Assembly (NCBI GenBank): GCA_965153455.1
Contig: OZ234500.1
Location: 10,912,001-10,976,000, forward strand
Direction: 5' to 3'
Source: Sphagnum compactum
Lineage: Eukaryota; Bryophyta; Sphagnopsida; Sphagnales
DNA length: 64,000 bases
Both the position numbers and the translations under genes were made by a program. A model generated the notes under the pieces. The model saw nothing but the letters and a program-made list of their open reading frames with translations. It searched no databases and was not told the origin of the DNA. This document shows, in pieces, positions 56,901 to 64,000 of this stretch; the first letter of the stretch is position 1, and every line of letters starts with the position of its first letter.

Positions 56901-59900
56901 TAAGTTCAATACCTTTCCAATGGTCTAGCCCAAGCATATCCAAGATAAATTTGAAGAGTTTTTGTCCCAAAAAATAACCATAAAGCAAAAAAACAAGTTC
57001 ACATGTGAAAAATGATGCCCAAGAAATGGAACCCACCCCCAAACAATCATATACTCTTGGGCTCACTATGGAAACTCATTAATGATCTGACCAAGAATTT
57101 TTAAAAACGGGATTTTTAAAAAAATTGTTGCCCATTTTTCAAGGATCTTCACATCAACTTTTTAATTATAAAACTTGCAAGACTTATATTTTACTTGAAC
57201 CACCACATTTTGGATTGAATTTTTTTCGTCAAAACTAACTTGGTCATGGTGAGCGCCATATCATATTCCCTGATCAGATTTAGCAACAAATTAATTAATT
57301 AAAGTTTAAATCTTAACTTCAGCACTTGGTTTTTTAATTCTAAATTTTTTGATAAGTAATGGTTATAAAAAATAATAAATGTATTCTTTAAAGTTTATGG
57401 GACGATCTAGTGTGTCTAAATTGTCTTAGTTTTAAGTTCTTGAACTTGAAAGTCAGTCGAAATCTTGCAAATTTTAATTTTATAAAAAGTTTAGCACAAA
57501 TAATAAATAAAATTTCAAAAATTTGGCAAAACAAAAAAAAATTAATTTATGCCAAAATCATTCTATTACTACGGTATTACAATGCATACATTAGTCCATG
57601 TCAAAAAAAAAGGTAAATGAAGCTTTAAATCTAGCCTCAAGTAACTCTTGACCAATTGATATCAACTAAATTTAACTTTACTATCTCATCATCCTTTTGC
57701 TTGAATTTGGTTGAAACTTTTGACAAAGAACTATGAGTGTGTAAACTTTCAATCTAACAATTTGATTTGCAATTTGATTTGTGAATGAATATATTGGAAC
57801 AAAATTCTAATTAAGACCTCAAAAGAGGTAAAATGGTTGTGAAAAGAGCTTAGGTTCTCTAGGGTTAAGGTACCATCAATGCAAGCTTGGGCAAAATGGT
57901 TTAAAATTTCTTGTTGGTAAACAAAAATTGAGACCATGGCCACATTAAAAAAAAAAGTTTCTACTTCACAAAGAAATGAATGCATCCAAAGTACATCCAA
58001 TCACTAAAATATCAATGCTTCAAATGGGAACATCTTCCTTTACACCAACCTACCATTGCAAAAAGATATTCATCAATAACAACAATTAGTAGGATGGATG
58101 AATTCCATCTTGACCATTTGATAATGATAAATATCACAATACACATGCTTCCTCTATTGATTTTTTATTTAACATTAATACAACAAGGTTTTGAAATCCA
58201 TGCATGTTTAAACTTTAAAACAACTTGTAGTCAAATGTTCTTCCACAATACAATAAGTGGATTTATTAATCATTTGTAAACATTGGAATACAATAATTGT
58301 TTCACATTCTTTGATGATGCCCAAAAGATTTCCAATGCAACTATGTTTATGGGAAGTTCCATCTTAAACTAGGTTATCCACACGCTTAAGGTTTGATCTT
58401 CACATGCACTAAATCTAAAGAGAAATTCATCACATACACTTAAAAGACCTCATTTGTCAAAATCACTCACCAAATAACAAATCCATCCTTCTTCATGAAC
58501 ATTTGTACCTCTTTGAACATTCATTTGTGTTTATTATGTCAAGACCTTCCCAACCTCTTTTAAATATTTGAAACACCAAATGATTATTGTCTTGGATGAC
58601 AACTAGCCCAAACATAGAACATAAAAAATATGTTAAGAGTTTAAGATTGATTACAAACAACAAAAAAAATTACAATATTTCAAGTAGTTTAATTCGTTGT
58701 CCATGGATGATGTTCATCCATGAACATTTATTTTCATCCAAAATGTAAGAAATTCATTTATCATTAGTCAATTCAACTTTCATGGATGCATTTCATCCAT
58801 GAAAAATCAAATTTTCATCCATTATGAATTTTAAAAACATTTGATAACATTTAATTTCTCATTCATGGATGAAGTTCATTATGAACATCCATTTTCACCC
58901 ATAATGAAAAAAAATCATCCTTCATTATCCATTTTTAATCCAATGATTAAATTCATCAAACATAAAACATTTTCATTTATAATACGTGAAATTCATTCAT
59001 AATTTTTCATTTTTTATTAATAATGAATCTTTCCAAAAGTGCCCAAGGACTCCACGAATGATGGGCCTAATGGAAGATTCTATGACAATTTCTTTGAAGT
59101 AACTCCCCAAACAAGTAAAAATAATGTTAAACATGTCATTAGGTACCTTATGTTTAAGGTTAGTTTAAGATATGATCTTCCACGATGCCCTTGTTTTATG
59201 TTATGCCATTTAATAAATAAAATTTCATTGAAATATTTTTTTGCATATTTTGTGTCTTTGTTCAATATCATATGTTATGAAGGTTGGATTTAGGTTGGAT
59301 TTAGGTTAAGCATGTTTTGTTATAGTTTGTTACAAACATTGTGGACATACAAAGCCATGTTTGATCATTTTTATTTTCCTCCCTTTGAATTTATTTATTT
59401 TCCATTAATGTAATTTCCATTTATCATTCATCACCAAAATATTATTCTTGAGCTTATCATATTAGAATTTTCCTTAAAATGGTGCCTTGTTGAACTTCAC
59501 TTTGACCTCCTATTTGTTGCCTCATTCCCTTTTGGCTATTATTCACAAAGTCTTGCAATAAGGGACCAAATCTTGGAAACCTAGCATAAATTCCTCAACT
59601 TATAGTCATCTACAAAAACTCAAAACGCAACATCATTATGAAAGCTTGGCTACTTGGAACCAAGGAACCAAGAAAAAAGAAAAAACCCTAGAGGAAAGCC
59701 ACAAATCCTCTTCTTCTTGTTGTTACCTACTTACTAAGAATTTAAAAGCAACATTGCTATGAAGCTCTTTTTGCAAACTCCTAGCTAAAGCCCTTCATGT
59801 GCCTGCTCCTCTTGCAACAAAAAATATATATATATGTCCTAGCTGAAGCTCCTTCATTGCCCACTCCTGTTGCAACAAACAAAAAACAACCAAAAAAAAC

Positions 59901-62900
59901 AAAATCTCACAAAATTACATACATATTTAGAGCAATGATGATGGTGAATGGAACAACATGAGAAAAGTTTGTTGTTGTTATTGAGGTAGAAAAAAAAAGT
60001 AAAGGAAAAAAAGATAAAAATGTCACATGGTTGATGTAGCAATGGGCAAATAACTTTACATGAAACTCGATTCATACCAAGCTTTGGTGAAAATTTTGTT
60101 TGATGCCCTATTTGCCTACATTGTAATAATCTTACACCAAGTTCGGGTTTACAACCAATGTTTCAATTAAACATGGGGTTCAGCCCCATGTTTTATTGCT
60201 TTTACAAAATATATATATTATTTGTTTATATTAATTTCTTGTAATGTCTTTCCATTCCATGGATGAAATTTTATACATTTTCACATCAACACTTATTACT
60301 TGAAGATATGAAACCAAATTAAATAATTATCATTGGTACCCAATGCCTTCCAAACCCTAGAGACATGAATTAGCATTCATACATTTTTGAAATTGGTCGC
60401 ATAATATCTATAAAATAGTTCAAAATAGGTTGATGCGATAATTTCAAACATTCCAATGTGTGGGGCTCAATGGTTTTTTGGGTGCAAATTTTTTGCCAAT
60501 ATGCAAACAATAAAATAAAAAAGGCAATATTACATGACAACATTCCCATTTCTTCGAAAAAAAACCACCAAATCTTGAGAAAACTTTAATGTTTCACCTT
60601 GTTTGTACTTTAATTTTAATTTGGTAGCATTTTTTGAACTAGTTTTTAAAAACTTAATAGACATATTTTAAAAACATGTCACCGCTTGATGTTAAATCCC
60701 TTTTGGGATGCAAGCCAATGATGTGACATCAAAGAATTGAAAAAAAATCATTGATAAGGATCATAAGTGAATGTTTTTATATTAAATATTGAACTTATAT
60801 TTACTTATTTTCATCTTATATTTTTAAAAAAACCATTAAGCCATACAAACTCAACATTCATTCACATGTGAAAGTAAACACATTAACAAACCACCATTAT
60901 AATAATAAACATGCCAAATTCTATTGCAATACAACACAATTAGGAAAAACAAGTAGCTCATTGCATAATGACTTCGCCCTTCATGACATGTTCAAACTAA
61001 AAACTTCGTTTATTGGATTTATAATTTCATTACTCTCAGGTGACAATCTCATAATAGATCAAGAAAAAATTTCAATAATTTCAAATTATTTAAATGAATT
61101 AATTTTTTGAAATAAAAAAATTTATTCATTTTGTCAATGTGGAAACTGACCTTAGGCTACTAGGATACATGGTTTGTGGATCTAGCTAGATCCATTGGAG
61201 TGCATGCTGAAAGTTGCCAATTGTTGTTAACCCATCATTAGGGTTAAATAGGTTCAGAAGACACAGGGCTAGTGTGTTTTGCCAAGGCCACCCCCATGCA
61301 TCTTTTTTCAGCTTTCTGTTGCACAAATAGAACTCACAAAATAGAACATTTCAGTGTCAAATAACTATTTTATTTTGAAGATTCCATGTTGAAATTTTTT
61401 TAACCCACAATTTTCAGAATATTTTAAATGATTCTTTTGTTTTCCTTCACAAAATTTTATTCTTTTGAATTTTTTTTCAAAAAATAATTTAAACATTTCT
61501 GAAAATAATACAATTATTGTCGAAGCTGCAAATCTACTATGGTAATTACTAAATAATTCTTTTAAATATGTTGGAAATGAAAATTTTGTGAAAGTATGAA
61601 GCTGAGATGTTGAAAACTGTCATTAAGTATCACGAGCTAAAATATGGATAATTTCACTAGTCCTAAATGACAATATCATAATAGACTATTTTAGATTATA
61701 CAAAAAAATGATGTAATTTCAAATTTTTGAAAAATGAATTGATTTTTTTTTTTAAATAATTTTGGAATTTTTAAAAATAATTTTTGTTGTCAATGTGGAA
61801 GCTAAACCCTAGGCTTCTGGTAACAGAATGTGAAGAGTCAAAATGTTGCAAGTGTTTTGGACTTCAGTTAAGATTGAGGTTCAACACAGCAATGTTGAAG
61901 CTTTCTTTAAAAGAACCTCAACAAACCCCAAAGTTTTTCCTCCATTGGTCCCTAGTTTGAACCTGTAGTCCTGGTTTCATCCCCAATCTGAGTGTAGTTG
62001 CAAAGTGAACAACAAAAAATGGGTGGGATATCTTTTAATGAAACTGGGTATCAGTTCACAAGAATAGTAGTTTTTTTTTATTGTGACAAGACTATGAAGA
62101 ATATTAGTCTTATTAGATTTAATGAAGAATATGAGCACAGCAGTGAAGGGATAGGATTTAAGGCAACATCCAAAAAGGAGGGTGAAAGAAAAACTCCTGT
62201 GTGTGAGGACCAATTTAGGTGAGAGATCCAGTTTGGTCCCCTCTTTCTTTCCTGCATGCTGTTTTCATCCTGACTTTTTTAAAAGTTTCATCCCCATTTT
62301 TGACAGAACTGCAGCCCAGTAACCCCAGTTTGAGGCACTTTAGGAATAACTCAATCAAGATTTGTCAGGTAGCAGAGAGGCCCAAGATTTTTAAGCAGAT
62401 ATCTTCAAACAGATTTTCCAACTAAGGATGGTGAAGAAACCCAATTCAGCAGCAAATTGTTCCTTGCATTTCACAGCTTTAAACTACTTTCGCATTCAAA
62501 ACCCTCTGGGGCTGGTAGGTGAAGCCATTAAATAAATACTGGGGCTGGACTGTCATTCCATAAAGCAAGCCAACCACAGAGCTGAGAAAAAGGGTCCACA
62601 AGGATTTATGCTTAATTTTTCCAGTCCCAACCAAAGAATTGACAACAAAATCCAGTTGTTACAACTAACCCTTTTGCAGTTGTTGCATCCAATCCAGTTG
62701 CTTGTTATTACATCCTTCTGCTGTAAAGAGCATACCACCACATATATCAGACAATAGTGAACTCAATTGCAACAACTGGAGACACCGAATGCAATGACCC
62801 TGTAATGACCTAGACCAAAAGGACTAGTTCTAATGGAGGATGCTCTGTGTTTAAAGAATGTGTTTTTCTTTCAAGACATCATGCACAATACTTACTCTTT

Positions 62901-63867
62901 CCTATTGCACTCACAATAATATGAGGAGAATATATAATGGAGAATATATGAGGAGAGATGGGGGGAAATAAGGCCATTCATGTTGACAATCAGACATGAC
63001 TGTGCCAGAAAAACAAAACAAAACAAAACACAACACAACACCAAAAAAATAAAATCCCAAGGGTTTTTGCATACATGATTTCAGTTTCCTCTCAGTCACT
63101 GGACCTTGAAAATGGGTCTCTGCATTTCTTCAGCTGTAACAACCATCATTGAAAACCCAAATAATGTACTAGACAGAGAATCATTAGATCGAAACCAACC
63201 TTGAAATGAAATGACAAAGGTGACTGAAACTCAAAGAATCCACGGTCCAAAAGGTTCATCTGTCTTTTCCTAAAAGCTTGTGACAAGAATGCTTCAAAGG
63301 AAGTTGAAAAAAATTACAACATAATCAGAATGATTGGGAATAAAACTTGCTGAAATCTAGGAAACCTGAAGTGGGTTCATTGCCGTCCTTCATAGCAGTA
63401 TCAATGTATAAAGAGGACTAGAGGCCTACAATTTGAACAATGACCCTCTCAGGAGGTTCCATTTTAGCACCCATCACCAACATCCAAACAGGAGAAGCCC
63501 AAGTGGAACATTCAGCAAACCCAAGATGTAAAATAACCTCCTGCAGGCAAATGTCACATTATGCCACCTTCCTGGAGGTTCAGATTTGCAGTAGAAATCA
63601 CTAAACCTAGTGTAGACTAAGCACATGAGACTCCACAAAGAGTGTATGTCGATTATAAAAATAAAATATATGTAGCTACCAAGAGATTCAGACAATCCAT
63701 CTCAAAGGATGCAATATCCACCGCCACCACCATGCTGCCGGAAGCAAATCAATTGGACCATCCATCCAGTGAGATGGCACGTCGTGATCACTAAAACCAA
63801 CCACACCTAAACACTGCCGCATTTTAGTCACCTACCCAACACCACAATCCACACCTTTTTTCTCACA
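53585..63867. other. About 10 kb of AT-rich DNA with no recognised gene
   Basis: A T-run of about 28 lies at 53880-53908 and an A-run at 54057-54072. Open frames are short and AT-driven. The stretch 54950-55770 has longer protein-like plus-strand frames interrupted by stops, which could be a decayed transposon, but I cannot name it. (AAT)n lies at 56838-56857. At 58690-59000 'CATCCATGAA'/'TTCATGGATG' words recur in both orientations. 60-62 kb shows only simple AT-rich sequence. Confidence 0.45.
58690..59000. repeat. Interspersed palindromic 'TTCATCCATGAA' words
   Basis: The sequence alternates 'CATGGATGATGTTCATCCATGAA', 'CATGGATGCATTTCATCCATGAA' and 'CATGGATGAAGTTCATTATGAAC' in parts, with 'ATTTTCATCCA' between them. 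Each can form a short hairpin. It resembles a decayed tandem or palindromic repeat; no function can be stated. Confidence 0.55.
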
Positions 63868-64000
63868 GGTTGAGCTGATTTAGGAGTTTGTGTGCTGCTG
63901 CTGTTTCAACTTGCCTGATGTCTTCCTGCTCTCGTGGTTCTGGGCGTCGTGGAGGTGGGGCAGCACATACTGTCACAGCAGGGCGCAGCCGTACAGGCAT
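63868..64000. other. Possible edge of a gene cut by the window end
   Basis: Composition becomes GC-richer. On the plus strand an ATG at 63918 opens a frame to the window end with a Gly/Arg-rich start ('SSCSRGSGRRGGGAAHTV'). On the minus strand the frame is open from 64000 to a stop at 63868 and ends 'ETAAAHKLLNQLNL'. Either could be real and I cannot decide. A Gly/Arg-rich N-terminus occurs in several RNA-binding families, but nothing here is specific. Confidence 0.25.

Overview
This is a nuclear segment of a land plant. Intact and recently broken genes carry canonical GT-AG introns, and the protein families are plant-specific (L-type lectin receptor kinase, BKI1/MAKR-type kinase regulator, ANK-PGG membrane protein, PPR protein, plant cytochrome P450 reductase). 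Intergenic DNA is AT-rich, long and full of decayed transposons. Several features point to a seedless plant with a fairly large genome (lycophyte, moss or relative) rather than a flowering plant: a SERAC1-like lipase, a fungal/moss-type GT2 polysaccharide synthase relic, a particular hAT zinc-finger transposase family, and a PPR repeat consensus of the 'GHVKCGQGQ' type. This placement is inference; no species is claimed.

Layout. 0.15-3.6 kb: near full-length hAT transposase pseudogene (minus). 5.75-6.08 kb: one copy of a dispersed repeat whose inverted partner lies at 53.1-53.45 kb. 8.75-9.0 kb: BED-finger fragment of the same hAT family (plus). 9.98-15.69 kb: decayed Ty3/gypsy LTR element with both LTRs, an initiator-Met primer site and RT-RNaseH-integrase remains, but little or no gag/protease. 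18.23-20.98 kb: intact single-exon MAKR/BKI1-like gene of 916 codons, packed with Ala/Ser/Gln/His homopolymers, with a 40-codon upstream ORF. 23.4-28.1 kb: NADPH-cytochrome P450 reductase pseudogene with ten consecutive recognisable exons, two single-base deletions, missing middle exons, a nonsense codon and a lost C-terminus; one intron carries a plastid trnF-like remnant. 30-31.7 kb: tandem repeats, a dispersed repeat and a small SERAC1-like gene fragment. 32.4-35.1 kb: ANK-PGG gene (minus, three exons, intact). 38.6-40.3 kb: SERAC1-like alpha/beta hydrolase (plus, four exons, intact). 45.7-47.4 kb: GT2 polysaccharide synthase pseudogene (plus). 48.2-49.4 kb: PPR pseudogene (minus). 49.78-50.0 kb: 28-bp minisatellite. 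50.5-52.66 kb: intact intronless L-type lectin receptor kinase (minus). 53.5-63.9 kb: AT-rich DNA in which I recognise no gene. The last 130 bases become GC-richer and may be the edge of another gene.

The intact genes are not a cluster or operon. Their only common theme is membrane-associated signalling or stress functions (receptor kinase, kinase regulator, ankyrin membrane protein, membrane-acting hydrolase), which could be chance. The notable content is the ratio of dead to live genes (CPR, GT2, PPR and SERAC1 fragments beside four intact genes) and the several ages of transposon decay. I did not find a convincing new biological system.
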